A program made the position numbers and the translations under genes. The notes beneath the pieces were generated by a model that had not been told where the DNA came from, made no database searches, and saw only the letters and a program-made list of their open reading frames with translations. From NCBI RefSeq assembly GCF_005519465.1, contig NZ_CP027858.1:868001-932000 (forward strand): a DNA stretch of 64,000 nt, read 5' to 3'. The stretch is from Streptomyces clavuligerus. GTDB taxonomy: Bacteria; Actinomycetota; Actinomycetes; Streptomycetales; Streptomycetaceae. This document shows positions 44,060-52,553 of the stretch, piece by piece; positions within the stretch are counted from its first letter, which is position 1; each line of letters starts with the position of its first letter.

Positions 44060-45117
44060 GTCCGCTCCAGCGCCCGCCGCACCCGCGCGGTGGCGTCGCG
44101 CGCGTGCCGCAGCGAGATCGCGCGGTCGAGAGGGACGAACGCCACCGTGCGGCGCAGCGCGGCCGGGTGGTCGGCGGCCCGGTACGGGGTGACGCAGACG
44201 ACGGGGCAGCCCGCGTGCGTCAGCGCGCCCAGGAAGGCCGCCCAGTCGTCCGGGCCCGCGCCCGCGCCCCCGGCGAACGGCGGGCGCAGCAGGCCGAGGT
44301 CGGAGAAGAGGACGACGGGGGTGCCGGGCTGCGGCGGCCGGTAGGGCTCGCGGGTGAGCGGGTCGCGCCGGACCACTCCCGCGGCGGGGGTGGTCCGGAA
44401 GCGCAGCACCTCGACCCGGTCCCGTCCGGCGACCCGTGCGGTCAGCTCCGCCAGCCAGGCGCGGTCGTCCTGGAACGGCACCATCGCGGGCCCGTGGTCG
44501 AGGAGGAGTTGGGCGCCCCGGCGGGTGGTGAGGCGGGTGCGCAACGGTACGGAACGCAGGGCGTCCTGACGGGCGACGTGCCGCAGCAGGGCGCGCTCGT
44601 CCAACTCCCGGCTCTCCACCGGGGTGGCGACGGCGGCGGCCATGATGCCCCGGGCCCATCCCTGTTTCCACGGCGTCTCATGGGGAAGGGCGGCGGTCGC
44701 GGTGGAGCGCGCCAGGGGTTCGGCCGGGGTGCCGGTGGTGTCGTCGGGGAGGGGTGGCTCCGTGCCGCGCTCGCGCAGGCCGTGGAGCGCGGTGAGGGAG
44801 AAGTCCAGGGCGCGTTCGGTGAGCCGGACGGCGTCCGGCCGGTCGGCGGAGGGCGCGGGGGGCTGCGGCGGGGGGATCGGGTCCGCTGCCCCGTCGTACG
44901 CGTCGTGGAGGTGGGGTGCGGGCGGCGTTTCGCCGTGCGGCGGCTCCGGCGCCTCCTCGGAGGGCTCCGGGGCCCGTGGGCCCGGTGCGTCGGCGGGGGT
45001 CCGCGTCTCCTGGCCCAGCAGCCGCGCGACGGCGGCGGCGGTCGCGGTGTCCGCGGGCCGCAGCCCGGCGAAGGACCGGACCAGGTCTCCGAGCGACACC
45101 TCGCCCCGTCCGCTCAC
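44056..45117 (-). CDS. Degenerate vWA-domain protein (SAV_2336-like)
   Basis: A 353-residue protein. Residues 45-150 are a Pro/Glu-rich linker, and the C-terminal half (about 195-350) has the alternating strand-helix pattern of a von Willebrand A domain: QLLLDHGPAMVPF in the MIDAS strand, ITVEVLRFR, TPVVLFSDLGLL as the later acidic loop, and the final CPVVCVTPYRAA strand. The MIDAS sequence DxSxS reads DHGPA, so metal binding is probably lost. SAV_2336-type proteins of this kind pair with MoxR ATPases in streptomycetes. GTG 45117 overlaps the MoxR stop, and its own stop overlaps the next start, each by four bases. Confidence 0.7.
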   Translation of the reverse strand: MSGRGEVSLGDLVRSFAGLRPADTATAAAVARLLGQETRTPADAPGPRAPEPSEEAPEPPHGETPPAPHLHDAYDGAADPIPPPQPPAPSADRPDAVRLTERALDFSLTALHGLRERGTEPPLPDDTTGTPAEPLARSTATAALPHETPWKQGWARGIMAAAVATPVESRELDERALLRHVARQDALRSVPLRTRLTTRRGAQLLLDHGPAMVPFQDDRAWLAELTARVAGRDRVEVLRFRTTPAAGVVRRDPLTREPYRPPQPGTPVVLFSDLGLLRPPFAGGAGAGPDDWAAFLGALTHAGCPVVCVTPYRAADHPAALRRTVAFVPLDRAISLRHARDATARVRRALERT

Positions 45118-45995
45118 CGGGCGGGCTCCAGCCCTTCGCGTCGCTTGCGCAGGGTGATGGCCTCCAGCCGCCGCCATGCCTCCGTGCCGGGGGCGACGCC
45201 CAGTTGGCGGCACGCCTTGAGCGCGTCCAGGTACTCGGCGGTGCTGGGCCCGCCCGACGGGTCGGTCATCTCCTCCCGGACCGCGAGGATGTGGTCGGCG
45301 ACCTGTCCGGCGAGGTGCTCGTCATACTCGTCGCGGAGGTGGGTCCCGGCGACCCGCAGCAGATGGCTCCGGGTGGGCGGGGAGAGTTCGTGGACGACGC
45401 AGCGGCGGACGAACGGCCGGGGCAGTTCGCGTTCGTCGTTGGTGGTGATGACGACGAACGGGGCCTTCTCCGGGTGGGCGGCGACGGTGTCGCGGTCGTT
45501 CCACGGGACGGGGAAGGAGAGGGAGCCGAGCGGGCCCAGCAGGCTGTTGGGGAGGTCCGGGTCCGCCTTGTCGATCTCGTCGATGAGGACGACGGAACGC
45601 TTCCCCGACGCGGCGGCGAAGGCCCGCCACAGCGGGCCCTTGGTGTAGTAGCGCTCGATGTCGTCGTCGAGCCGGTTGGCCTGGGCGTCGTTGAGGCGTT
45701 TGAGCGCGTCGAAACGCCAGAGGAGGTCCTCGGGTTCGGTGCGGGCGGTCACGACGTGCGCGGAGTAGTCCCAGCCGAGGATCCGGGCCACGTTGGGGGC
45801 CAGTGAGGACTTCCCGGACCCGGGCGGTCCGAAGAGCAGCAGCGGACGTCCCGTCTTCAGGGCGACGTTGACCGCGAGGACCACGCTCTCGTCGTCGAAG
45901 ACGTACACCTCGTCGTCGGTGGCGTATCCGGAGTCCCGCGCCCCGTCCCCGGGTGCGGCCGTGGCCGGGTCGAACTCCTTGGTGTACTCCAGCAC
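45114..45995 (-). CDS. MoxR-type AAA+ ATPase
   Basis: A 293-residue AAA+ ATPase. Walker A GPPGSGKSS (56-64), Walker B SVVLIDEIDKAD (134-145), sensor 1 VVITTNDERELPRPFVRR and the sensor-2 region EYLDALKACRQLG are present, so it should hydrolyse ATP. MoxR proteins act with vWA proteins as remodelling or threshold switches, and here the vWA gene overlaps by four bases. GTG 45995 is preferred over GTG 45998 because GAGGGAGG is then 6 bases away. It begins 73 bases after the NACHT-like gene and starts the chain of four overlapping genes. Confidence 0.88.
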   Translation of the reverse strand: MLEYTKEFDPATAAPGDGARDSGYATDDEVYVFDDESVVLAVNVALKTGRPLLLFGPPGSGKSSLAPNVARILGWDYSAHVVTARTEPEDLLWRFDALKRLNDAQANRLDDDIERYYTKGPLWRAFAAASGKRSVVLIDEIDKADPDLPNSLLGPLGSLSFPVPWNDRDTVAAHPEKAPFVVITTNDERELPRPFVRRCVVHELSPPTRSHLLRVAGTHLRDEYDEHLAGQVADHILAVREEMTDPSGGPSTAEYLDALKACRQLGVAPGTEAWRRLEAITLRKRREGLEPAR

Positions 45996-46068
45996 CACGG
46001 CCCTCCCTCGTCTGTGCGCTGACCCGGCCCATTGTGCACCGTGCCCGGCGGCCTCCCCGAGACGCCCC

Positions 46069-47958
46069 TCAGGCATCGAGCGAGAGTCCGGGCAGCAGGG
46101 AGACGCCGCGCAGCCGCCGTGCGAGCCCGTCGGTGGACCGCTCCCCGGGCGTGGGCAGATACAGGACGCGCAGCCTGGGCGCGGCGGCGAGCGGGGCGAT
46201 GACGGACTCCTCGGGGAGGGGCGCGAGTTCGAGGAACATCACTCCGGTGCCGGTCAGCGCGGTCAGATCGCGCAGCCGGGGGCAGTCGACGAGGACGAGG
46301 GAGCGCAGCAGGGGCAACGGGACGAGGTCGTCGAGCCGGGTCAGCCGGGGGTGGCCCGCGATCACCACGGTGTGCAGCCGGGGCAGCAGCCGCAGCAGGG
46401 TGAGATCGACGAGGCCGTAGCACTCCGCGCGGCGGGCGGAGGCCGCCAGCGCGGTCAGCTCGGCGGGGCGTACCTCACCGGACAGGGTGACGGTGACGGG
46501 GCGCTCGGACTCCGGGCCGGTGGCGGCGGACGGCCGGTGCCGGACCTCCACGACGGAGCCGGTGAGCAACGGTGGCGGGGCGCTCGCGGCGGGGCGTTCC
46601 GGCACCCGCCGCCGTGGTGCGGGGAGGGGCGCGGGCAGCTCGCGCAGGGCCTCGTCGGCCAGCAGGGCGAGGCGTTCGGCGTGGACGGGGTCCCGGTCGG
46701 CGCGGTCCCGGAGGGCCGCGACGAAGGAGGCGCGGTCCTCGTCCAGCAGGACATGCCGGGCGGCGCAGAGCGCCACGTCCCGCCAGTGGGGGTCGTGGGC
46801 GTGCCGGACCACCTCGCCCAGCGCGTCGGTCTCCACCGCTTCCCGGGCCGCCGCGTACACCTGGTGGACGGGGTGGGTGAAGACGACCCGGCCGGGGGCG
46901 GGCTCGGTCAGCAGCACGCCGTCGTCGAGGAGCAGAGAGAGGAGTTCCGCCGCGGTCGCGTCCGTTCCGGGTACTTCCTCGGGCTCGGCGGGAAGGGAGC
47001 GTTCGATCTGGCGGACGGCCTGTTCCTGGGTGGTGCCGGGGAGGCCGTTGCGCTGGAGCCAGAGGGCGAGGCCCTGCAAGGCGGCCAAAATGTTGGACAG
47101 TGCACCGGGGGTGCCCCCATACCGCAGCCCGGCCAGCAGGGAAACGCCCAGCCGGGGAAGAAGAGTCCGCCAGGGCTGAGTGCGCCGGCCGTCGGCCCAC
47201 GGCAGGGAGCAGAACATGCGGAGCACCGGGGCGTGCGTTGCGAGATCCGCCAGGAGAGGGCTGTCCGCCAGCAGCCGGAGCAGGGTGTCGCGCGCGGTGT
47301 CCTCGCTCCCGCTCGCGAAGTCCCAGGAGTCGATGAACGCGCTGATCTCGTCCGGGGCCAGGGGGCACAGCCGGTACTCGGTGAAGCCCTCGGCGGCCAG
47401 CCAGGACCCGGGGACGGCGTCGAGCCGGGCCGTCACCGTCACCGAGACGGCAGGGTAGCGCTCCAGCAGCCCGGCCAGCACCGTCCGCGCCTCCTCCAGG
47501 ACCGGTGGGGCGAACCCTTCCACACCGTCGATGAGCAGCAGGGCACGGCCCGTCAGAAGAATCCGCTCCACCCAGCCGGGCGGCTCCTCCATGGCGAGCG
47601 GCGAGCCGCACGCCGCCAGGAGGGAGTCGGGGGCGGACAGCCCGGAGATGTCTGCCAGGGCGTGTTCCGGGAGCAGGAAGGGCACCGGACCCTCCGGGTC
47701 CTCCGCGCTCCGTACGGCCTCCTGCCGGAGCACCTCGCCCATGTCGTCCCCGTCCCAGCCGCGCAGCAGGACCCGCCGGGCCGCCGGAAACCCGTGCGCG
47801 GCGGTGCCCTCCGGCTCACCGCTGTCCCGGGGAGCGATCCGCAGGGCGAACGGGAAGGACCCCAGGGCCTGCGGGTCGCTGTACCGCTCCAGGCACTCCG
47901 CCCGATAACGGCGTTCGAACTCCCGTTCCCACTCGGAGAGTTCCACGGTGGTGTCCAT
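46069..47958 (-). CDS. NACHT-like STAND protein without a P-loop, with C-terminal repeats
   Basis: A 629-residue protein. Residues about 60-330 align by motif with a NACHT/STAND NTPase: Walker B LLLIDGVEGF (140-149), VTVTARLDAVP as sensor 1, CPLAPDEISAFIDSWDF and the GxP-like SPLLADLATHAPVLRMF. The Walker A position reads RRVLLRGWDGDDMGEVLRQ, with no GK[ST], so nucleotide binding must be lost or altered. A helical region follows, then a C-terminus of short leucine-rich units (LRSLVLVDCPRLRDLTALTGTGVMFLELAPL) resembling LRRs. ATG 47958 overlaps the stop of the SLATT gene by one base (TGATG). Probably a recognition component of the conflict operon. Confidence 0.7.
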   Translation of the reverse strand: MDTTVELSEWEREFERRYRAECLERYSDPQALGSFPFALRIAPRDSGEPEGTAAHGFPAARRVLLRGWDGDDMGEVLRQEAVRSAEDPEGPVPFLLPEHALADISGLSAPDSLLAACGSPLAMEEPPGWVERILLTGRALLLIDGVEGFAPPVLEEARTVLAGLLERYPAVSVTVTARLDAVPGSWLAAEGFTEYRLCPLAPDEISAFIDSWDFASGSEDTARDTLLRLLADSPLLADLATHAPVLRMFCSLPWADGRRTQPWRTLLPRLGVSLLAGLRYGGTPGALSNILAALQGLALWLQRNGLPGTTQEQAVRQIERSLPAEPEEVPGTDATAAELLSLLLDDGVLLTEPAPGRVVFTHPVHQVYAAAREAVETDALGEVVRHAHDPHWRDVALCAARHVLLDEDRASFVAALRDRADRDPVHAERLALLADEALRELPAPLPAPRRRVPERPAASAPPPLLTGSVVEVRHRPSAATGPESERPVTVTLSGEVRPAELTALAASARRAECYGLVDLTLLRLLPRLHTVVIAGHPRLTRLDDLVPLPLLRSLVLVDCPRLRDLTALTGTGVMFLELAPLPEESVIAPLAAAPRLRVLYLPTPGERSTDGLARRLRGVSLLPGLSLDA

Positions 47959-48860
47959 CAGCTCACGGTCCAGCGGATCATCCATGCCTCGTTCTGGATG
48001 GAGATCGCGTGTTCGCACTCGGTCACCAGGGCCGTCGCCGCCTCGGCGGTCGGCGCCCCGGTGGCGGCCCCGTCGGCCGCCCACTCGGCCAGGAGGCGTT
48101 CCAACTGCTCCGCCGTGCGCAGGAACTCCAGGTGCTGGTAGGCGTAGCGCTGGGCGATGCCGTGGGCGGTGACGCCGATGGAGAGGGAGGCGACGACGGC
48201 GACCCAGGCGGCGAGGCGGTCGGCGGCGAGGGCTCCGGCGGCTGCGGCGAGGGCGGCGCCGAGGAGGCCGAAGACGAGTTCCACGCGGGAGACCCGTTCG
48301 ACCCGGGCGTGCATGACATCGGCCTTGGGGCGGTAGTAGGTGTCGATCTGGCGGCGCAGCCGGTGTTCGACATAGGAGTCGGTGTCGGTGACGGGCGGCA
48401 GCGGCCGGTTCCTGGGGGTGCGGCCCGCCGTGTGGCGGATGAGGTCGGTGGCGTCAGTACGGAAGCCGTGCGCGCGTTCGGCGAGCAGCGTGGGCGCGTG
48501 TTCCCGGTCCTGGTAGGGGCCTGCTCCGGCGAGGCAGATGTAGACCTCGGCCTTGAGGGCCTCGGACACGGCGCGGGCGCGGATCCAGTCGCTGAGCCGG
48601 GCGGGGCCGCCGCGCTGGGCGACGAAGGGGGCGGCGCCCGCCGCCGCGGCGGCGGCGAAGGCGAGGAGGGGGCCGAGCCAGGAGGTGAGGTCCATGCTCT
48701 GGGAGGCGGCGGTGCCGAGCGCGGCGGCCACGAGGGCGAGCGCGAGGGCGGCGGTGCGGGCGCCCTCGACGGAGGACTTGAGCCGGTCGGCGCTCTGGGA
48801 CCAGATGCTCTGCTGGTCCCAGACCTTGGCTATGGCCGCGTTCCGCGGGGTCACTGTCAC
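47958..48860 (-). CDS. SLATT/DUF4231 membrane protein, likely pore-forming effector
   Basis: A 300-residue membrane protein with two hydrophobic hairpins: spans at about 30-50 and 57-75, and at about 205-222 and 228-245, separated by a large soluble helical part (RIRARAVSEALKAEVYICLAGAGPY). VWDQQSIWSQSADRLK at the N-terminus, ETYxY-like HVEHRLRRQIDTYYRPKADVMHARV and the final TECEHAISIQNEAWMIRW match DUF4231/SLATT proteins, predicted membrane-perforating effectors in conflict systems. No ribosome site precedes GTG 48860; CAAAAT sits 6 bases upstream as a -10 box, so a leaderless mRNA is likely. First gene of the conflict block. Confidence 0.78.
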   Translation of the reverse strand: MTVTPRNAAIAKVWDQQSIWSQSADRLKSSVEGARTAALALALVAAALGTAASQSMDLTSWLGPLLAFAAAAAAGAAPFVAQRGGPARLSDWIRARAVSEALKAEVYICLAGAGPYQDREHAPTLLAERAHGFRTDATDLIRHTAGRTPRNRPLPPVTDTDSYVEHRLRRQIDTYYRPKADVMHARVERVSRVELVFGLLGAALAAAAGALAADRLAAWVAVVASLSIGVTAHGIAQRYAYQHLEFLRTAEQLERLLAEWAADGAATGAPTAEAATALVTECEHAISIQNEAWMIRWTVS

Positions 48861-48944
48861 AGGGGGATTTTGGCCGGGACCCGTCCCCGGACGCAAAGGG
48901 CGGCGGGGTGCCCGCGCGCCGGGGCGGTGGTGGGTGAACGGGCC

Positions 48945-49622
48945 TCACCCGGTGGCGGGGAGCGGCCAGCCGAGGGTGGGCAGGCCGCCGGGGAGCACAT
49001 GGTGGGCCCCGCTGTAGTCGCTGTGCCGGGTGGCGGCAGTAGGGACGGCGACCACGGTCATCCCGGCGGCGCGCGCGGCCTCCACTCCGATGCGGGAGTC
49101 CTCGACGGCCACGCACCGCCCCGCCGGGACGCCGAGGCGGGCGGCTGCCTCCAGATAGACCGCGGGGTGGGGTTTGCGGTGCGGTACGTCGTCGCCGCTC
49201 ACGACGGTCTCGAAACGGTCGGCGATCTCGAAGTGGCGGAGCCAGCGCAGCACCCAGTGGCGGTCGGCGGCCGAGGCGACGGCGAGCCGGACACCGTGGG
49301 AGAGGAGCGTGTCGAGGAGTTCCGTGACCCCGGGCAGGAGGTGGACCCGGCCGGGGGCGAAGGCGCGCCGCCACTGGGCTTCGAGCCGCTTGCGCAGCGC
49401 GGTGTCGTCCTCGTGGGTGCGGCCCGAGGAGCGCAGTGTCCCGAAGAGTCTGCCGAGGCCGTCGGGGTGGCCGCAGATCTCGTCGGCCCAGAGGCGTTGG
49501 GACAGCGGGAGGCCGAACTCGGCGCAGAACGCGGCGCAGGCGTCGAAGTCGGGTCCCACGGTGTCGACGAGCGTTCCGTCGTGGTCGAAGACGACGGCGG
49601 CGGCCTGGGCGGCGGGGTCCAC
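48945..49622 (-). CDS. HAD-family phosphatase (beta-PGM-like)
   Basis: Haloacid-dehalogenase phosphatase or phosphomutase, 225 aa. Motif I VFDHDGTLVD with nucleophile D13 and acid D15, motif II ASAADR, motif III K in VPHRKPHPAVY and motif IV VEDSRIGVEAA are all present, with a helical C1 cap between motifs I and II. Substrate is probably a sugar phosphate. GTG 49622 follows GAAAGG. It lies 35 bases after the acetyltransferase gene on the same strand and 84 bases before the SLATT gene, bridging the biosynthetic-looking run and the conflict operon. Confidence 0.85.
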   Translation of the reverse strand: MDPAAQAAAVVFDHDGTLVDTVGPDFDACAAFCAEFGLPLSQRLWADEICGHPDGLGRLFGTLRSSGRTHEDDTALRKRLEAQWRRAFAPGRVHLLPGVTELLDTLLSHGVRLAVASAADRHWVLRWLRHFEIADRFETVVSGDDVPHRKPHPAVYLEAAARLGVPAGRCVAVEDSRIGVEAARAAGMTVVAVPTAATRHSDYSGAHHVLPGGLPTLGWPLPATG

Positions 49623-49656
49623 GGCGGGGCCTTTCGCTGAGGGTTCGGGCGGGGTC

Positions 49657-50286
49657 TCACGGCGGTGCGGTGGCCCCGGGGCCGGGCCGGTGGCCCTCGG
49701 GCAGGGCGCGGAGGACCCGGGCGGGGTTGCCCGCCGCGAGAACGCCCGGCGGCAGGTCCTTGGTCACGACACTGCCCGCGCCCACGATGGAACCGGCTCC
49801 GACGGTGACTCCGGGCAGGACGATGCTCCCACCGCCGATCCAGACGTCGGCGCCGATGGTGATCGGGTTGGCCTGTTCGCACAGGGCGGCGCGGCGCTCG
49901 GGTTCGAAGGGGTGGTTGGCGGTGTAGAGCTGGCAGCGGGGGCCGAGCCAGGTGTCGGCGCCGATGGTGATGGGCGCGCAGTCCAGCAGCAGGGCGTCGA
50001 AGTTGATCCGGACCCGGGGGCCCAGCTCGATGAAGAAGCCGAACTCGCACAGGAAGCGGGGCATGACCCAGCCGTCGGGGCCGAGGCGCGCGAAGAGCTG
50101 CCGCAGCACGGTCTCACGGGTGGCGTGGTCGCGCAGCGCGGTGCGGTTGACGGTGTCCAGCAGGTCCATACAGCGCAGCCGGTGGGGCTGGAGCAGGGGG
50201 TCGGACGCGGCATAGGTCTCGCCTGCGGCCATGCGCTTCTTGAGCTGTTCCAGTCCGTCCCCGGCGGCGGGGCCCGCGACGGTCAT
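49657..50286 (-). CDS. Sugar O-acetyltransferase, left-handed beta-helix
   Basis: A 209-residue enzyme of the maltose/galactoside O-acetyltransferase group. The N-terminal MKKRMAAGETYAASDPLL segment, hexapeptide repeats (ITIGADTWLGPRC, ITIGADVWIGGGSIVLPGVTVGAGSIVGAGSVVTKD) and catalytic His in LYTANHPFEP are present. It would acetylate a sugar or aminosugar hydroxyl. ATG 50286 overlaps the stop of the EEP-family gene by four bases, so it belongs to the same operon and could decorate that pathway's product. Confidence 0.87.
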   Translation of the reverse strand: MTVAGPAAGDGLEQLKKRMAAGETYAASDPLLQPHRLRCMDLLDTVNRTALRDHATRETVLRQLFARLGPDGWVMPRFLCEFGFFIELGPRVRINFDALLLDCAPITIGADTWLGPRCQLYTANHPFEPERRAALCEQANPITIGADVWIGGGSIVLPGVTVGAGSIVGAGSVVTKDLPPGVLAAGNPARVLRALPEGHRPGPGATAPP

Positions 50287-51329
50287 CGGCGGCGCAGTTC
50301 GACGGTGACGGGGCGGTGGTCGGACGCGGCGGGGCGGTCGGGGCCCGCGGTGAGCCGGGGGTGGTCGACGGCCCGGTAGCGGGCGAGGCGGGCGGCGAGC
50401 CCGGGGCCGAGGAGGAAGAGGTCGATCCGGCGGGGGGCCTCGCCCGGCGGGTGGAAGCCGAAGGTGGGGGCGCGGTCCCCGGCGTGGGCTCCGGCGTCGG
50501 TGAAGAGGGGGTCGTGCACGGGGCCGGTGAGCCGGTGCAGGGGGGTGCGGTCGGCGGTGTCGGCGCCGGGGGCGAGGTGGTCGTCGCGGCGGTGGCGGGG
50601 CACGCGGCTCCAGTCGGGTTCGGGGTCGCCCGGCGGGACGGTGTTGGCGTCCAGGGCGATGAGGGTGGGCGGTCCCGCCGGGTCGGCGTACTGCCGCAGC
50701 CGGTCGGACTCGACGAGGCGGCCGGTGGGGCTGTACGGGTCGAGGTGGGCGACGACGCAGCGCAGGGGGTGGCTCCAGCCCGGCAGCAGCAGGGTGGCCG
50801 CGCCGTGGCCGTGCCAGGCGGCGGGTTCGCGGTATCCGGCGCCGCGGCCGGGCCCGGTGTCGTACGCGGGGGCGGGCGCGCCGCCGGCGGGCGGGGCGGC
50901 TCCAGCGGGCGGGGCGGCTCCGGCGGCGGTCCCGCCTCCCGGCTCGCTGCCCGGCCCGGTGCCCGGCTCGTTGCCGGACTCGTCGTGCGACTCGGTGCCC
51001 GGCCCGTCGTGCGACTCGTCGTGCGGTGCCCTCTCCGCCTCGTTCTCCGTCTCCAGCGCCGTGATGTCCGGCTGCCAGAAGACGGCCTTGTCGCAGCCGG
51101 TCCGGGCCGGGAAGAGGGCGCCGTCCATCGCCAGCGCCGCCCTGGTGTCCTCGAAGAGCTTGTGCCCGTCGCGGCTCCACCCCCAGCCCTCGGTGGTGAG
51201 CAGGACCCGGGGCCGCAGATCGAGGATCAGCTCCCGCTGCGCCTCCCAGCGGGCGTCGTCGCCGCCGAGCCGGTCGACGGCCGCCTCGTAGAGGTTCCAG
51301 AACATGAACAGATCGGTGCGCTCGCTCAC
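50283..51329 (-). CDS. EEP-family (endonuclease/exonuclease/phosphatase) protein
   Basis: A 348-residue protein with the EEP fold: FMFWNLY, the metal Glu in TTEGWGW, CVVAHLDPYSPTGR, LIALDANTVP and the terminal SDHRPVTVEL carry the usual Asn, Glu, His and Asp residues. Members cleave phosphodiesters or phosphates of nucleic acids, lipids or sugars. Between the first and second halves is a 55-residue Gly/Pro/Ser/Glu low-complexity insertion (about 125-180), not expected in the core. GTG 51329 overlaps the methyltransferase stop by four bases. Its substrate in this pathway is unknown. Confidence 0.8.
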   Translation of the reverse strand: MSERTDLFMFWNLYEAAVDRLGGDDARWEAQRELILDLRPRVLLTTEGWGWSRDGHKLFEDTRAALAMDGALFPARTGCDKAVFWQPDITALETENEAERAPHDESHDGPGTESHDESGNEPGTGPGSEPGGGTAAGAAPPAGAAPPAGGAPAPAYDTGPGRGAGYREPAAWHGHGAATLLLPGWSHPLRCVVAHLDPYSPTGRLVESDRLRQYADPAGPPTLIALDANTVPPGDPEPDWSRVPRHRRDDHLAPGADTADRTPLHRLTGPVHDPLFTDAGAHAGDRAPTFGFHPPGEAPRRIDLFLLGPGLAARLARYRAVDHPRLTAGPDRPAASDHRPVTVELRRR

Positions 51330-52321
51330 TTGACCGCCACCACCATGGATTCGGGGCCGTCCAGGTGCTCGGTGCGCGGGTCGGTGAAGCCCGCCGCGGT
51401 GAGCCAGCGGTGGCACTCGGCGCCGGTGTAGTCGGAGCCGCCGGGCACCTCCAGTTGCATGACGAGGCTGAGCAGCAGTCCGATGGCGTTGTCCCGGCGT
51501 TCGTCGTCGATGAGGGTCTCGTAGATCAGGACGGCTCCGCCCTCGGGGAGGGCCCGGTGGGCACGGCGCAGCAGCCGCAGCCGGTCCTCGGGGGGCCAGT
51601 TGTGCAGGACGTGGCCGAAGACGAGGACATCGGCGGCGGGGAGGTCGTCGTGGAAGAAGTCCCCGGCGGTGAAGGTCACCCGGTCGGCGAGCCCGAGCCG
51701 GGCCGTGTACTGCTCGAAGCCGGTGCGGGCGGCGGGCAGGTCGAAGCCGGTCGCGCTCAGATGGGGGTGGGCGAGCAGGATCTGCGCGGGCAGCGCGCCT
51801 TCGGCGCAGCCGATGTCGGCGAGGGTGCGGTATCCGGCCCAGGGGAACTTCTCGGCGATGGCGCGCGCGGAGCCGATGCTCAGCGCGGTCATGTCGCGCT
51901 GGAAGGCGCGTACGGAGCGGTCGTCGGCGCAGACGGCTGCGTAGAAGTCGCGTCCGTCCCGGGCCCGGCGCAGGGCCTCGCCGGTGCGCAGGAGGCGGGT
52001 CAGTTCGTCGGCCATCCCGGGGCACTGGGCGCTGAGACTCGGACCGATGCAGGTGTGCGGGAGGGCGGGGTCGAGGTATTCGGCGCTCGCGGGGGCGTTG
52101 GCGTAGTGGTCCGCGTGGCGTTCGAGGAGGCCGAGGGCGACGAGCGCGTCGAAGAAGTCGGCGGCGGGGCGGGGGTGGACGCCGAGGCGGGCGCGGAGCG
52201 CGTCGGCGGTGAGCGGGCCTGCGGAGAGGGCGGCGAAGACACCGAGGTCGATGGCGCTGAGCAGGACCCTGGTCCGCCAGTGGGCCCAGATCAGATCGGT
52301 GACGGGGCGCGGTGAGATCAT
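51326..52321 (-). CDS. SAM-dependent O-methyltransferase (acetylserotonin-type)
   Basis: A 331-residue small-molecule O-methyltransferase of the dimerising plant-type family used in secondary metabolism. The N-terminal dimerisation helices (LLSAIDLGVFAALSAGPLTADALRARLGV) precede the Rossmann SAM site LADIGCAEGALPAQILLAHPHL, the DFFHDDLPAADVLVFGHVLHNWPPEDRLRLLRRAHRAL block and the catalytic His in VLHNW. ATG 52321 is chosen because the frame upstream is not coding-like; GGAG is about 12 bases away. It begins about 230 bases after the SDR gene. Confidence 0.88.
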   Translation of the reverse strand: MISPRPVTDLIWAHWRTRVLLSAIDLGVFAALSAGPLTADALRARLGVHPRPAADFFDALVALGLLERHADHYANAPASAEYLDPALPHTCIGPSLSAQCPGMADELTRLLRTGEALRRARDGRDFYAAVCADDRSVRAFQRDMTALSIGSARAIAEKFPWAGYRTLADIGCAEGALPAQILLAHPHLSATGFDLPAARTGFEQYTARLGLADRVTFTAGDFFHDDLPAADVLVFGHVLHNWPPEDRLRLLRRAHRALPEGGAVLIYETLIDDERRDNAIGLLLSLVMQLEVPGGSDYTGAECHRWLTAAGFTDPRTEHLDGPESMVVAVK

Positions 52322-52428
52322 GCCCGGAGGGCTCCAGGTGGTGCGGGTCGGCGGGGACCCGGGTACCGTATCGGGCAATCCCGGCCCACTCAGGCCACAT
52401 AGGAGCACACAACCTGAAAGAGGGACCC

Positions 52429-52476
52429 ATGGTCACTTCATGGGTAAATCCCACTTTCGGGAGGTTTCCGTGGTGA
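52429..52476 (+). CDS. Possible 15-residue peptide on the opposite strand
   Basis: AAAGAGGGA precedes ATG 52429, giving MVTSWVNPTFGRFPW then TGA. It lies antisense in the gap between the SDR and O-methyltransferase genes. It is too short for a statistical case, and the initiator spacing is short; it may be chance. Confidence 0.2.
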   Translation: MVTSWVNPTFGRFPW

Positions 52477-52553
52477 CCTCCGGTCCGTGACCTGCCGGAC
52501 CGCCCGCGCCTCCTGGAGACGCCACCGCGCCCCGCAGGCCCCCGAAGCGGCCG

